Part shown: positions 28,804-39,271 of the stretch, in pieces
How positions within the stretch are numbered: position 1 is the stretch's first letter
Layout of the letters: each line of letters begins with the position of its first letter
Assembly (NCBI GenBank): GCA_020059465.1
Contig: JAGVBZ010000041.1
Coordinates: 112,231-176,230, forward strand
Direction of reading: 5' to 3'
DNA: 64,000 nt
From: Brevinematales bacterium
Lineage (GTDB): Bacteria > Spirochaetota > Brevinematia > Brevinematales > GWF1-51-8
Translations under genes and position numbers: made by a program
Notes under the pieces: model-generated
Seen by the model: the letters and a program-made list of their open reading frames with translations, nothing else
Database searches by the model: none
Told to the model about the DNA's origin: nothing

Positions 28804-29593
28804 ACTCGACCTTCGGATAATTCCATATCTTCATATTATCGATTGCCACCGCCCCGCCGGGTACCCATGTCCATAGTACCTGAAAATCGTTCTGTTCGGG
28901 GGCGTTAAAAATATCTGGGTTATATGTAATCGGAACATAATCCACCAGACAGTCGCCGTGCATCTTCCCGTCGAGAAAAATCTGCATATTATAGGGTGAT
29001 CCGGGAACGCCGGACGAACTCCAAACTACCGCATAATGATGCCAAACGGTTGGATCGCCTAAGACCGATTCGTAAGTGTAATGACCGTAGTCTCCCGTAC
29101 CGGAACTCCCGTTCGCACACCGGGCGGCCAGACCCCCAAATCCCCACCCGTCGTTATCGGTAAGAGCCATTCTCCAGTACTTTTTTTTCTTTATATCGGT
29201 AGGGCTTTCCCCGGCGATAAAGAAGAAGGTAGAATACTGAATCGCGCCGGAACAGTGATAAAGCTTTGCCCAGAATTCGATACAGCCCTGTTTCGCTGGG
29301 ATGATACTCTTAGGAAAGACAACCTTGAAATTGTTTTTATGCTCCGCCAGATAAGCATTCCCGAACTTCCCGGAGATGAAATTATTATTCGAACATACCC
29401 CCGCTTCCCCGATTTCCGGCTGTTCAATCGAATTTTTCGATTCGAAAGTGCATAAAAATACTAAACTTCCATCAGTCGGGATAGCCATTATTACCGGAAT
29501 ACCATCGGCGAATCGTTTCCATTCCGCATTAACACTGCCCGGAAGCATATACAAGGACATATAGAATAAACAAATCCAGATTAGAAGTTTCAT
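28781..29593 (-). CDS. Exported LamG/concanavalin-like protein
   Basis: A 270-residue protein with a signal peptide (about 1-23, ending SVNA). The mature part has the jelly-roll features of LamG-like lectin domains: FVSGKFGNAYL-type opening (here ISGKFGNAYLAEH), GCIEFWAKLY, WHHYAVVWSS, MQIFLDGKMHGD and AIDNMKIWN. These domains bind carbohydrate or protein ligands and have no catalytic centre. GGGAG precedes the ATG. The last 23 bases overlap the converging receiver gene. Confidence 0.75.
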   Translation of the reverse strand: MKLLIWICLFYMSLYMLPGSVNAEWKRFADGIPVIMAIPTDGSLVFLCTFESKNSIEQPEIGEAGVCSNNNFISGKFGNAYLAEHKNNFKVVFPKSIIPAKQGCIEFWAKLYHCSGAIQYSTFFFIAGESPTDIKKKKYWRMALTDNDGWGFGGLAARCANGSSGTGDYGHYTYESVLGDPTVWHHYAVVWSSSGVPGSPYNMQIFLDGKMHGDCLVDYVPITYNPDIFNAPEQNDFQVLWTWVPGGAVAIDNMKIWNYPKVEFKYRFHH

Positions 29594-29873
29594 TCATTTC
29601 TCCCTATCGATTATTTAACTAATTCAGTCAGGCTTCCCCGTCAGTCTGTGCTGTAGCGGCATTTCCATAGCAAACTTCCGCGATTTTAAAACTGCCGGGT
29701 TAAAGTTTACCTATTTTTCCCATTTATATCAATTCTTTATGATATAAATTCCAATATTCAAATATTAGTACACTGTTGCGCAAATCCAATTAACCATAAG
29801 TTGTTGCCGCCAATTCTGGCAAATTTCCGTGTTTTACGTTAAAATAATGCGACATTAAATATGGGGAATTACC
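29594..29873. other. Intergenic region without a supported feature
   Basis: This 280-base gap separates the divergent LamG-like gene and gatA. It is AT-rich toward gatA and presumably holds both promoters. A TAAAAT at 29840 could be a -10 box for gatA, but I find no matching -35 box. Confidence 0.4.
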
Positions 29874-31304
29874 ATGAACATTCTCGACCTTACCGTAAAA
29901 GAACTTTCCGGCGCGATTGCAAAAAAAGAATTGAACTCGGTGGAGATCACTCAGGCCTATCTTGACGCGATCGAAGCCGATCATAAAAATCCGAAACCGA
30001 TCAACGCCTATATCAGCGTACTGTCCGATTTGGCGATCCAGTCCGCGAAAAAAGCCGACGAACGTATCGCTAAGGGTAATGCCACTCCGCTGACGGGAAT
30101 CCCGGTCGCTATCAAGGATAATATGAATATCAAGGGCTATCCTACCACCTGCGGGTCCGATATCCTAACTGGGTACGACACGACCTATAACGCCTTCGTG
30201 GTGGAGAAGCTGATCGGCGAACACGGCATGATCCCGTTGGGAAAAGCCAATATGGACGAATTTGCGATGGGTTCCTCGACCGAAACGTCGTTCTACGGCA
30301 TCACCCGAAACCCGTACGACCGTGACAGGATACCCGGCGGATCGTCGGGAGGATCGGCGGCGGCGGTCGCGGGCAAACTCGCTCCGGCGGCGCTCGGCAG
30401 CGATACCGGCGGATCTATCCGTCAGCCCGCATCCCTCTGCGGCGTGGTCGGCCTCAAGCCCACCTACGGAACTGTTTCGCGCTACGGTCTCGTCGCGTTT
30501 GCCTCCTCGCTCGACCAGATCGGCCCGTTGACCCATACGGTTGACGACGCACGGATGATATTCGAGGCGCTTTCCGCGTACGACCCGAAGGATTCTACCA
30601 GTCTCGATTTTCAGCGCAAACCGATGAGTCTTACTGGCGATATCAAAGGCATGAAAATCGGTATCCCAAAGGAGTACTTCCTCGACGGGATGGACAAGGA
30701 TGTCGAAAGCGTCATCAATGCAACGATCAAGAAACTCGAAGATAAGGGCGCGAAAATGGTCGATATCAGCCTGCCGCATACGGAATACGCCGTACCTACC
30801 TATTACATAGTCGCGACCGCCGAGGCCAGTTCGAACCTCGAACGCTATGACGGTGTAAAATACGGCAAACGGGATATGGATGCCAAGTTCCTTTCGGATA
30901 TGTATGTCCGCACCCGTTCCGGCGGATTCGGCGAGGAAGTAAAACGCCGCATCATGCTCGGCACTTACGTTCTTTCGGCGGGATATTACGATGCCTACTA
31001 CATGAAAGCGCTCAAGGTGCGCACCCTCATCAAGCGCGACTTCGAGAAGGCGTTCGAGAAAACCGACGCCATCCTCACCCCTGTTTCGCCCACTCCGGCG
31101 TTCAAAATAGGCGAGAAAACCGACGACCCGATCGCTATGTATCTTTCGGATATCTTTACTATTTCGGTGAACCTCGCCGGAATTCCCGCGGTATCGGTAC
31201 CCGCCGGAATGACCTCTGCAGGGCTTCCCATCGGCGCTCAGGTAATCGGCAATCTCCTCGCGGAAGAGACCATCCTGAATATCGCGAAGGCGATAGAGTT
31301 ATAA
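29874..31304 (+). CDS. gatA: Aspartyl/glutamyl-tRNA amidotransferase subunit A
   Basis: A 476-residue amidase-signature protein of standard GatA length. The catalytic triad is Lys81 (VAIKDN), cis-Ser157 and nucleophile Ser181 in the GGSSGGS and GSDTGGSIRQPAS motifs. GatA releases ammonia from glutamine and passes it to GatB, which converts Glu-tRNA-Gln or Asp-tRNA-Asn. GatB and GatC are not next to it, so the complex is encoded at scattered loci. GGGGA precedes the ATG. rlmN follows 41 bases later. Confidence 0.95.
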   Translation: MNILDLTVKELSGAIAKKELNSVEITQAYLDAIEADHKNPKPINAYISVLSDLAIQSAKKADERIAKGNATPLTGIPVAIKDNMNIKGYPTTCGSDILTGYDTTYNAFVVEKLIGEHGMIPLGKANMDEFAMGSSTETSFYGITRNPYDRDRIPGGSSGGSAAAVAGKLAPAALGSDTGGSIRQPASLCGVVGLKPTYGTVSRYGLVAFASSLDQIGPLTHTVDDARMIFEALSAYDPKDSTSLDFQRKPMSLTGDIKGMKIGIPKEYFLDGMDKDVESVINATIKKLEDKGAKMVDISLPHTEYAVPTYYIVATAEASSNLERYDGVKYGKRDMDAKFLSDMYVRTRSGGFGEEVKRRIMLGTYVLSAGYYDAYYMKALKVRTLIKRDFEKAFEKTDAILTPVSPTPAFKIGEKTDDPIAMYLSDIFTISVNLAGIPAVSVPAGMTSAGLPIGAQVIGNLLAEETILNIAKAIEL

Positions 31305-31345
31305 CTCTCCCCACACGCACGCGATAAAAACAACTGGAGTTATTT

Positions 31346-32455
31346 ATGGAGCATTTGCTCGAATACACGTTTGCAGAACTGAAGAATATCTTATTAGAGA
31401 AGAACGTCGCGGTCAGCCGCACCTATCCGATTTTCGGATGGATATACCGGCGTTCGGAATTTTCATTCGAGAATATGACCGACCTGCCGAAAACCCTTCG
31501 CCCCATGCTCGCTGATTGGTTCAGCATCATCGATATCGAAACCGTCGAGACCCAGACCGCTCCGTCGGGGGAATCGGTCAAATTTCTGTTCCGCACCCAT
31601 GACGGGCACTATATCGAAAGCGTACTCCTGCAGGGCGGAGAGATCGACGACGAGACCGAAACTGCCGGGCCTGAACGTCTCACCGTATGCGTATCGTCTC
31701 AGGTCGGCTGCTCCCTTTCATGTAATTTCTGCGCGACCGGACGTATGGGATTAACCCGTAACCTGACCGCCGGTGAAATCATATCGCAGGTGCTTCTAAT
31801 CGACCGTTATGCAAAAGAGAAATATAAGAAAGACCCCGCATCACGCGCGATCACGAATATCGTGTTCATGGGTATGGGCGAACCGTTCCTCAACGACGAA
31901 AATGTCCTCAAGGTCGTCAATATCTTGAATTTTTCAGGGGGATTCCATATCGGCGCGCGGCATATTACGATTTCCACCGCGGGTATTTATAATAAGATAC
32001 GCGAATTAGCGGATACCGGCCTGCAGGTTCGCCTCGCAATCTCGCTGAACAGCGCGAACCAGGATAAGCGGAGAGTCCTGATGCCTATCACTCAGCGCCA
32101 GCCGATTGAAGATGTCCTCGACGCGGTTAGGTATTACCAAACCCGGCTCGACCGCAGGGTTACGTTCGAGTACGTTCTCATCGGGGGTATCAACTCCGAG
32201 GAGAACGACGTCCTTTCCATGAAACGCGAACTCGCGGGAATAAAATTCCATCTCAATCTGATCCGTTATAATCCTGTGGAAGAAATTCCGCTAGTGCCTC
32301 CATCCGACGAGGAATACCGCCAGTTTAAGGGATTCCTCAGAAAACACGGGATACCGTTCGTAGAGCGATACGGCAAGGGGCGTGAAATCGCGGCGGCATG
32401 CGGCCAGCTGGGTCTTAGTAAATTAAGTGAAAGACTCTCAAAAGTTAAGGGATAA
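31346..32455 (+). CDS. rlmN: Dual-specificity 23S rRNA/tRNA adenine C2 methyltransferase RlmN
   Basis: A 369-residue radical-SAM enzyme. The iron-sulfur cysteines are Cys122, Cys126 and Cys129 in GCSLSCNFCATG. The two extra cysteines of the ping-pong mechanism are Cys115 (TVCVSSQ) and Cys352 (AACGQLG). FMGMGEPFLN is the SAM-binding GGE-type motif. RlmN methylates A2503 of 23S rRNA at C2, and A37 of some tRNAs. CTGGAG lies before the ATG. It converges on the membrane kinase with 21 bases between stops. Confidence 0.96.
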   Translation: MEHLLEYTFAELKNILLEKNVAVSRTYPIFGWIYRRSEFSFENMTDLPKTLRPMLADWFSIIDIETVETQTAPSGESVKFLFRTHDGHYIESVLLQGGEIDDETETAGPERLTVCVSSQVGCSLSCNFCATGRMGLTRNLTAGEIISQVLLIDRYAKEKYKKDPASRAITNIVFMGMGEPFLNDENVLKVVNILNFSGGFHIGARHITISTAGIYNKIRELADTGLQVRLAISLNSANQDKRRVLMPITQRQPIEDVLDAVRYYQTRLDRRVTFEYVLIGGINSEENDVLSMKRELAGIKFHLNLIRYNPVEEIPLVPPSDEEYRQFKGFLRKHGIPFVERYGKGREIAAACGQLGLSKLSERLSKVKG

Positions 32456-32476
32456 TCCCTAACGGAAGTATAGAAG

Positions 32477-35104
32477 CTATAACGGGAATTCGATATAGAA
32501 CGTGGTGCCTGAGTTGGTTCGGGTCTCGAAACTGATATCGCCGTTATGAAGCCCGATGATCTCTTTCGTGATCGCAAGCCCCAAACCGGTTCCGCTGAAT
32601 TTCCCATAGGTGACAAACGGCTCGAAGAGCTTTTCGCGTATCTCCTTGGGAATACCTTTGCCGTTATCCTTCAGAGAGAAAACCGCCTTGGAATCCTTGA
32701 TATAGGCTCTAATCCTGAATTCCCCGTCCTTTTTCATAGCGTCGATGGAGTTATGGGCAATATTATAGAAAACCCGTTTCATCCGGTTCGCGTCGATTAA
32801 AAGCTCGCCCTCATATTCCGTCTCTATGATCAGATTCATCCCCTGCTCGCGGAACATCATTTTTAAAAAGGCTTCGATGTCGTTCATAAATTCCGGCACC
32901 GACACACGGCTCTTTTTTATCTTGATTTCACCCCGCGTGTACTCGAGGATTTCCGACGCGAGATCGACCAATCGTTCGGTCTCGGAGATAATCATGCGGG
33001 AAAAATCCGCCTTCTCCTCGTCGGAAAACTCCGGCGATGTGAGGCATTCCGCAAACCCGAGTATTCCCGCCATAGGGTTCTTGATATCGTGAATAATGTT
33101 CGCGGCCATCTGTCCGATAGCGGTAAACCGTTCCGATTTCAGCTTTTCCTCGAATATCACTACCCGTTCCAGTGAAACGTTCAGGAGGTGCGAGACGGTA
33201 TTTACAAAATAAAAATCGTACTTATCAAACGATTCATTGCTGATTTTATCGATAAACAGCACCAGCGCGATAATTTCACCGCGAACCTTGATCGGTATAC
33301 CCATAATGGATTTCTTTACCGAGTATTTCTTTATCTCTTCAGGATCGAAATGTTTGTTCTCGGTGATATCGCCGATAAATACCGATTTCCCGGTATCAAG
33401 AATCGCGCCGAGGATATCCGTTTTCCGGTAATCCACCGTCTTCGCCAACTCCTGAACCTTCAAATCGATATTATTCGCGACCAATAGAGTAAACAGCCCG
33501 TCCTTCTTCGAATACTCATATACGGCGACGTTTTCGATATTAATAAAGCCCGGAAATATTTCGGAAATCGTTTGAAAAAGGTCCTTTGCCGAGTAGTAAT
33601 TGATCGACAGAAGAAGACGCGATATCTCGTTGATGGAACGAAATATATACATATCCCGTTCGTTGGTGTTCAGCGCGTACTCAAGTGCGTATTTCTGGCC
33701 TTGAATTTCCTGCGTCTTATTCTGGACGATTTCCTTGAGAGTATCGACCAGTATAGCATTATTCAGCGCAATGGTCAGGGATTTGCGAAGATCCTTCAGG
33801 AATTTATACTGGTGAAAATTCAGGTGCGATTCCCCGTCCGTGTGCCCTATATTTATCACCCCGATCAGGTTCTCGCTGTAAACCAGCGGTATAATCACCG
33901 CGGCTTTATGCTTCTCAAAATAGGTCTCTAAAACCCCGTCGACGTTCGTTTTCTTCTGCCGCGTCAGAAACTCTTCCAAATCGATCAATTCGTTCTTATC
34001 GATAAAGTATTTCAGCAGGTTCTGGGAAATCTTGATATCCTTCTCGTTACCGGAAATATTTTTTAAAAAATTATCCTTCGTAATAAAAAAATCCATCTGC
34101 TGGATTCCCAGAGCAGTTTTTACTGTCGATACGGTCTTTAACGCCAGTTCGCCGGTATGATGCAGATTGAGCAAATCGTCGAGGAACTGATCGAGTACTT
34201 TCTGAAGGTTCATTCTGCTTCTGCGGAATATCTTATCCAGTACGGGTATAAAAAGATGCATGAAAAAATAGAAAAAAAGCGCCGAAACGCAGTATAGAAT
34301 GACCTTCTTATAGGATTGATCGGGATTCAGCATGGGTTCGATCAGGAAAATATTCAGGGAAATTAACCCGACCAGCACCCCCGCAGTGAATACCCATTTA
34401 ATGATATCGAGCAGAATCCGGTTCACATCGATAAGTTTCTCCGAGATGATCGCGTACCCAAGAGAGGAAATAAACACCAGCGCCGCGAACGAAATTCCGT
34501 GATGATAAAAATCGGGCATACCCAGATGCGGAAGCAGAACTGAAAATATTAAAACAATGAGCGATGCGAGCACGATCCCAATAAACACCAGAAGTAAACG
34601 CGCGCGGAATCGGGAATAAAATGTCTGCCGATAGTTTCGAATGAAAATAGCGAGTGCGGATACGACGTATATCAGTATCAGACAGAACCATATATAGAAT
34701 CCGCCTGCGGCCGTTTCTATCAGCATTCCATTTTCAAGATGCGCGGATGCGATCACCCACGGCGTAAACCCGGCAATCAATCCTATGACCAAAAGAGGGA
34801 TAACTATCAGAATGCTCTGTAAAAGAGTTATTTTGACCGACCGTGCCGGAAATATCATAGCCAGAATAAATATCCCTGCCGCAATAAGAGTACCGAATAA
34901 ATCCGCCAGCCTATCGAAAAAAAGCACAGTATTTGGATCCTTCGACAACAGCATGATGTCTACCGAGGCGATCAGGAAAATAGCGGCAAGTATGATCGCG
35001 AAGAAAACACGATTTACGGAAGCGCGGCGGTTTTTTATTAAAACCTGTACGCCGAGGAAGCAGAATAGAATAACGACGGTTATATCTATGACCAATAAAA
35101 ACAT
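32477..35104 (-). CDS. Membrane histidine kinase: multi-TM domain, two GAF domains, HisKA-HATPase
   Basis: An 875-residue kinase. Residues 1-240 carry about eight membrane helices of the type seen in N-terminal 7TM/8TM histidine-kinase modules. A second anchor lies near 255-275. GAF-like domains fall near 315-470 (VIIPLVYSENLIGVINIG) and 500-650 (GIPIKVRGEIIALVLF). HisKA has His672 (NIIHDIKNPMAG). HATPase ends the protein ([32 protein letters not shown]). There is no receiver, so the phosphate goes to a separate regulator; a lone receiver lies upstream at 39471-39839. It starts 13 bases after the preceding kinase gene. GAAGGG precedes the ATG. Confidence 0.92.
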   Translation of the reverse strand: MFLLVIDITVVILFCFLGVQVLIKNRRASVNRVFFAIILAAIFLIASVDIMLLSKDPNTVLFFDRLADLFGTLIAAGIFILAMIFPARSVKITLLQSILIVIPLLVIGLIAGFTPWVIASAHLENGMLIETAAGGFYIWFCLILIYVVSALAIFIRNYRQTFYSRFRARLLLVFIGIVLASLIVLIFSVLLPHLGMPDFYHHGISFAALVFISSLGYAIISEKLIDVNRILLDIIKWVFTAGVLVGLISLNIFLIEPMLNPDQSYKKVILYCVSALFFYFFMHLFIPVLDKIFRRSRMNLQKVLDQFLDDLLNLHHTGELALKTVSTVKTALGIQQMDFFITKDNFLKNISGNEKDIKISQNLLKYFIDKNELIDLEEFLTRQKKTNVDGVLETYFEKHKAAVIIPLVYSENLIGVINIGHTDGESHLNFHQYKFLKDLRKSLTIALNNAILVDTLKEIVQNKTQEIQGQKYALEYALNTNERDMYIFRSINEISRLLLSINYYSAKDLFQTISEIFPGFINIENVAVYEYSKKDGLFTLLVANNIDLKVQELAKTVDYRKTDILGAILDTGKSVFIGDITENKHFDPEEIKKYSVKKSIMGIPIKVRGEIIALVLFIDKISNESFDKYDFYFVNTVSHLLNVSLERVVIFEEKLKSERFTAIGQMAANIIHDIKNPMAGILGFAECLTSPEFSDEEKADFSRMIISETERLVDLASEILEYTRGEIKIKKSRVSVPEFMNDIEAFLKMMFREQGMNLIIETEYEGELLIDANRMKRVFYNIAHNSIDAMKKDGEFRIRAYIKDSKAVFSLKDNGKGIPKEIREKLFEPFVTYGKFSGTGLGLAITKEIIGLHNGDISFETRTNSGTTFYIEFPL

Positions 35105-35117
35105 ACCTTTTCCCTTC

Positions 35118-36896
35118 TCAATCCGAGTATTTAATCCCGCTTAATCTCATCACCGTACCCTTCCCGGGTTCGCTCTCAACCGTAATCCTGATCTTTAAAC
35201 GGTCGCAGATCATCTTCACGACTGCCAATCCTAATCCGATACCGGAAACAGTATAAGTCCTGTCGGATTCGATCCGGTAAAATCGTTCGAATATCTTCGC
35301 CAAATCTTTTTTGCTGATGCCGATCCCGGTATCCTCAACGATAAACGCCAGCTCCCCGCCGCCCATCTCCATATCCAGTTTGACGCTGCCGTTTTCTTTA
35401 TTATAAATAACTGCGTTGTGCATCAGCTCGAAAAGGATATGCCTGAGATATGTCTCGTCCGTTTCAACCGTAACGGTCTTTTTCCCTAATTTCTTCAGGG
35501 CGGGCATATCCACCTTCACCCCTCTTCCGGCGGATAACGACATTAACTCGGTCTCCACCGCCTGTTCGCGGAATTCCGAGAGAAACGGCTTAATATCTAT
35601 TTTTTTTGTATAATACTCGTCTTTGTCTATAACCGAAAGCATGATAAAATTATCGACAATTTTTTTCAGGACACGGATATCATTGAAGATAGAGCTGTAG
35701 AACTCGCGCACAGCCTCAGGGTCTTTGTCCATCTCCCCGGATATTAAAAATTCGACCGATCCGAAAATAGTCGTTATCGGCGTTCTCAGCTCATGCGATA
35801 CATTCGAGATCAGGTCGCTCTTCAGCTTATCCATCTGCTTCAACTCGATGTTCTGCTTATTGATTTTATCAAAGCTGTTTTTCAGGTTGCCGATCATTAT
35901 CGAAAATGCCCGGGATAAGTCCCGCACCTCGTCGTGCGCGCGTATCTCGACAGAATAATCCAAATCGCCCTCACTGACCTTATCCGCCCAAAATGTCATC
36001 TTACGAAGCGGATTGGTGATACCCCGTGCGAAAACAAACGCCAGAATCATCGCGAAAAGAATCCCGATAATCACAATCCTTACAATCAGTTCCTGCTGCT
36101 GTTTCTGGGACGCGAGCAGCCATGCGGAGGACGTACCCAGAATAATAGTTCCGATAGTATCCCCGGTATAGTCCTTCAACGGGAAAAGGGCTATCGATAA
36201 TCCGGATTCCTCGTCATGCTGGAAAATCCTGTTTGTTACCGAGTTCAGCGCCGCCCCGATCCCCTCTGCGTATTTTATAACATTGGTGCCCTCGACAGGA
36301 TCGGTCAGGGATGTGGCGATCAGTTTTCCGCCGGAGTAGATCAGGATATGGGCGTCGATCATTTTGGACAGGCGATTCGCGACCCTGTCATCGATAACGG
36401 TTTTCCCGACGATTGCGGATAGCTTATTCATACCGTACGCGCTCGCGAGAAAATATACCATCCCGTTTCGCTCGATAATTCCCGAGAACGCGCCGCTCTT
36501 TCCGATACTTTTTAAGAAACCGGGCGATTCTAACGGGAAGCTTTTTCCCGCCTCCGCCTGAATTTCGCCGTTCTTGGAGTATAACTGCAGGCTGTCGAAA
36601 CCGTAATCCGGCCGGTATTTTTCGAGAATATAGGGAAATACCAGTATCTCCTGATTTTCAAGCGCATGATTCAGTTCAGCAATCGTACCGAAGGCTTTGA
36701 TGAACTGGATATTGATCGAACGCATATTATCGAGCGCACTTTCGATTATCTCTACCGATCGTTCGACACGGCTATTCAGATACGCCGTAAAATTATCGAC
36801 GAAGAGCTTATTGATACCTAAATAAATCGCGCCGACCAACGGAGCAATAATCAGTACGAACAGAAAGAAAATTTTATACTGAATCCTGATTTTCAC
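35118..36896 (-). CDS. Cache-type membrane sensor histidine kinase with HAMP
   Basis: A 592-residue kinase: membrane helix at about 8-28, periplasmic double-Cache-like sensor (about 35-265; FAANLRSIN-like helices and FSGIIERNGMVYFLA), second helix at 270-290, HAMP (about 292-345), coiled coil, HisKA with His368 (NVSHELRTPITT) and HATPase (ELMHNAVIYN, EDTGIGISKKD, GIGLGLAVVK). It senses an extracellular or envelope signal. The start is GTG 36896 with GGAAGG upstream, 9 bases after the TPR/E-set gene. The arrangement exported binding protein, kinase, kinase suggests that the first protein feeds the sensors. Confidence 0.92.
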   Translation of the reverse strand: MKIRIQYKIFFLFVLIIAPLVGAIYLGINKLFVDNFTAYLNSRVERSVEIIESALDNMRSINIQFIKAFGTIAELNHALENQEILVFPYILEKYRPDYGFDSLQLYSKNGEIQAEAGKSFPLESPGFLKSIGKSGAFSGIIERNGMVYFLASAYGMNKLSAIVGKTVIDDRVANRLSKMIDAHILIYSGGKLIATSLTDPVEGTNVIKYAEGIGAALNSVTNRIFQHDEESGLSIALFPLKDYTGDTIGTIILGTSSAWLLASQKQQQELIVRIVIIGILFAMILAFVFARGITNPLRKMTFWADKVSEGDLDYSVEIRAHDEVRDLSRAFSIMIGNLKNSFDKINKQNIELKQMDKLKSDLISNVSHELRTPITTIFGSVEFLISGEMDKDPEAVREFYSSIFNDIRVLKKIVDNFIMLSVIDKDEYYTKKIDIKPFLSEFREQAVETELMSLSAGRGVKVDMPALKKLGKKTVTVETDETYLRHILFELMHNAVIYNKENGSVKLDMEMGGGELAFIVEDTGIGISKKDLAKIFERFYRIESDRTYTVSGIGLGLAVVKMICDRLKIRITVESEPGKGTVMRLSGIKYSD

Positions 36897-36905
36897 CGGA
36901 CCTTC

Positions 36906-39245
36906 CTACTTTTTACCGACTTCGAGAACTGAAACGCTTTTATTATATACATCCTTATCGGTCAACGGAGAATTCTTATCGGTAACCTCTTTTATCCCGT
37001 TGAGAACGAAACGGTACTGGTAACGCCCCGGCAGAAGTTTAACTGTCACGCTCCATTCGCCGGTTAGCGGCGATTTCACCATCGGGTAATAATACCCCTT
37101 CATAAAATCTTTATACAGGTATTTACCGCCCCATAGATTAAAATCCCCGATTACCCATACGTTGGTGATTTCCGACGAATCGGCGGAATATTTGAATAAG
37201 GTAGAGGTGCCGTATTCCTTATCCGTCCCGTAATATTCGCCCGGCACGAATTTCTGCAGCCCGACGTATATCACGTTATGATAAATTACCGCCGCTCCCA
37301 TCTTGACCTTGACCAGATCCTTCTCCTTATCGGTTAAAAGGTTTTTTTCATCGATTACATACTTATAGTAATACGCTCCGGGAGGAAGTTTAGTTTTTAC
37401 TCTCCAATCGCCGTTGCCGTCGGGACCGTCCATAACATAATAATAATCTGAACTTAACGCCATTAAATCAGTGTTTTTTCCGCCCCAGTAGTTGAAATCG
37501 CCTACCAGCCATACCGATTTTGCTTTCGTGTTCCGGTAGACAAACTCGACTTCCTCCTTACCGTCTTTATCGACAACCGCTTTAGCGGGCTGCTTCAACG
37601 GCGCGGTGTTGCTCTCCATACCCACAATCACCATATTGTTCGCCGAGCTTAGGTTTTTACTGTCCGTTTTCTGTTTCGGGTCGACAACCCAGGTCGCGCC
37701 GTTTACGATAAACTTAAAGAGATGCGTCCCCTTAGTCAGATAAACAAGGGCGTGCCAGTATCCGTCATTATCGGGATCCTGCATCTCGATATAGTAGCCG
37801 GGAAGGATTTTTTTCACTGTCAGCGATGTCCCGCCCCAGTAATTGAAATCGCCCACTATCCATACGGCGGTCGCATTCTTCCGGAAGAATGTAAAATCGA
37901 CCAGATACAGATCGTCGAACCCGATCACCGATTTGGGATAGCTGAATACATCCTGTGCATTGGTGAGCTTCTTGAGTGTGCCGGGAGTGATGACGGGATC
38001 CTTCGCTAAATAGTCCTCGTTTATCCGGAACGCATAATCGTGGATATTCAGGTCTATTGTGGTAGTAAGAGTCCATTTCCCGTCCGCGTCCGGCCCGATC
38101 AGCGGCCAGTAGTATTTCGGCGATATTTCCTCTACCCCGGAGGCGCTTTTTTCCTTACCCCATTGATTGAACATCCCGACCGCCCACACCGCATAGGCAT
38201 TCGGGTCGTAGTAACTGAATGTGAGATTAGTCGTATATTTCGCGGTGACCGCGGGATTGACATAGTATTTCCCCGGCGCGGGGTACTGGTTTGTCAGGAC
38301 TGCGAGACGGAGTTCCGCGATTTTTTTCTCGAATGCGATGAACAGCGGATCGGCAGGAAAAGTGGTGTAGCGGAACGTCTTTTTTTCCCAGTCCTGATTG
38401 ACGGTAAACGTGTTTAGATACTGTCCCGGCGCCTTTTCAATCGTATTGGGATTATTCGGGTCGAGAAATGCTTTTTCACCCGACAGTCCGTAATTATAGT
38501 AGTATCTGTATGCATAGCTGCCCTTGGGCAGTGTCATGGTAAGCGACCATTGCCCGTTGTTCTCGGGATGCCGGATCAAATAATACGCCGACTTTCCCGC
38601 CGAAACAGTTGTATCGGAGAGCGCAATATTTCTGAACGGGTTGAACTGAAGCGCGGTTTTTAGGATTTTAACCGCGCCGTCGGGATCGCCGGTTTTCTCA
38701 AACGCTTCGGCCTGCATCAGATAAAGACATAACCAATCGCTGTGACGTTCGATCAGTTTCGCGATCACTTCAATCGCCTGAGCGGGAGAATCGGAAATCA
38801 ATCCGCGCGCGAGATTCGCCTCTTCCAGATCCTTTAATATATCGTTGAGCTTTCCCTGTTTTTTCTTCGCGGCGGTCTTCAGAAATTCCCCGGCAAGCTT
38901 GAAATCTCCGGTCTTCAGGTACAGCAGCCCTAAATCGGAGTAGACCTGAAATTCCAACCCCTTCTGCGAAAGACCGATCTTGATAGCCTTTCTATAATTT
39001 TCTATCGCCTCTGTGAATAACGAGTTTTTCTGGTATAAATCCGCGAGCAGAATATATGGATAATCCCACTTTGGGGCTTTATCAATGGCTTTCTTTAACT
39101 CCAGACTGGCGGTAAACGGCTGGGTCTTCTGAAGATTCAACCCTTTTCCAATATACTCCATAGCGGCGGAATTCGCCGCAAATAAACCGTTAAAAAACGG
39201 CGCGCTCATGAGAATGGATAGAATGATTAAACCGAATCTCCACAT
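36906..39245 (-). CDS. Exported TPR protein with about five glycogen-binding-like E-set units
   Basis: A 779-residue protein. A signal peptide (1-23) is followed by about five TPR helix pairs (25-210). Then come about five Ig-like E-set units resembling AMPK/CBM48 glycogen-binding domains, near 215, 330, 450, 565 and 685. The later four carry AVWAVGMFNQWG, AVWIVGDFNYWGG, SVWLVGDFNYWGG and NVWVIGDFNLWGG, and each ends in a PPGAYYYKYVI-type strand. The tryptophans in FNYWGG sit where CBM48 binds glucan, but here the units are predicted outside the cytoplasm. No enzyme domain is present. There is no clear Shine-Dalgarno: a dispersed repeat abuts the ATG. Confidence 0.8.
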   Translation of the reverse strand: MWRFGLIILSILMSAPFFNGLFAANSAAMEYIGKGLNLQKTQPFTASLELKKAIDKAPKWDYPYILLADLYQKNSLFTEAIENYRKAIKIGLSQKGLEFQVYSDLGLLYLKTGDFKLAGEFLKTAAKKKQGKLNDILKDLEEANLARGLISDSPAQAIEVIAKLIERHSDWLCLYLMQAEAFEKTGDPDGAVKILKTALQFNPFRNIALSDTTVSAGKSAYYLIRHPENNGQWSLTMTLPKGSYAYRYYYNYGLSGEKAFLDPNNPNTIEKAPGQYLNTFTVNQDWEKKTFRYTTFPADPLFIAFEKKIAELRLAVLTNQYPAPGKYYVNPAVTAKYTTNLTFSYYDPNAYAVWAVGMFNQWGKEKSASGVEEISPKYYWPLIGPDADGKWTLTTTIDLNIHDYAFRINEDYLAKDPVITPGTLKKLTNAQDVFSYPKSVIGFDDLYLVDFTFFRKNATAVWIVGDFNYWGGTSLTVKKILPGYYIEMQDPDNDGYWHALVYLTKGTHLFKFIVNGATWVVDPKQKTDSKNLSSANNMVIVGMESNTAPLKQPAKAVVDKDGKEEVEFVYRNTKAKSVWLVGDFNYWGGKNTDLMALSSDYYYVMDGPDGNGDWRVKTKLPPGAYYYKYVIDEKNLLTDKEKDLVKVKMGAAVIYHNVIYVGLQKFVPGEYYGTDKEYGTSTLFKYSADSSEITNVWVIGDFNLWGGKYLYKDFMKGYYYPMVKSPLTGEWSVTVKLLPGRYQYRFVLNGIKEVTDKNSPLTDKDVYNKSVSVLEVGKK

Positions 39246-39271
39246 AATTCAAGCCCCGTCCGCTGCGCCCT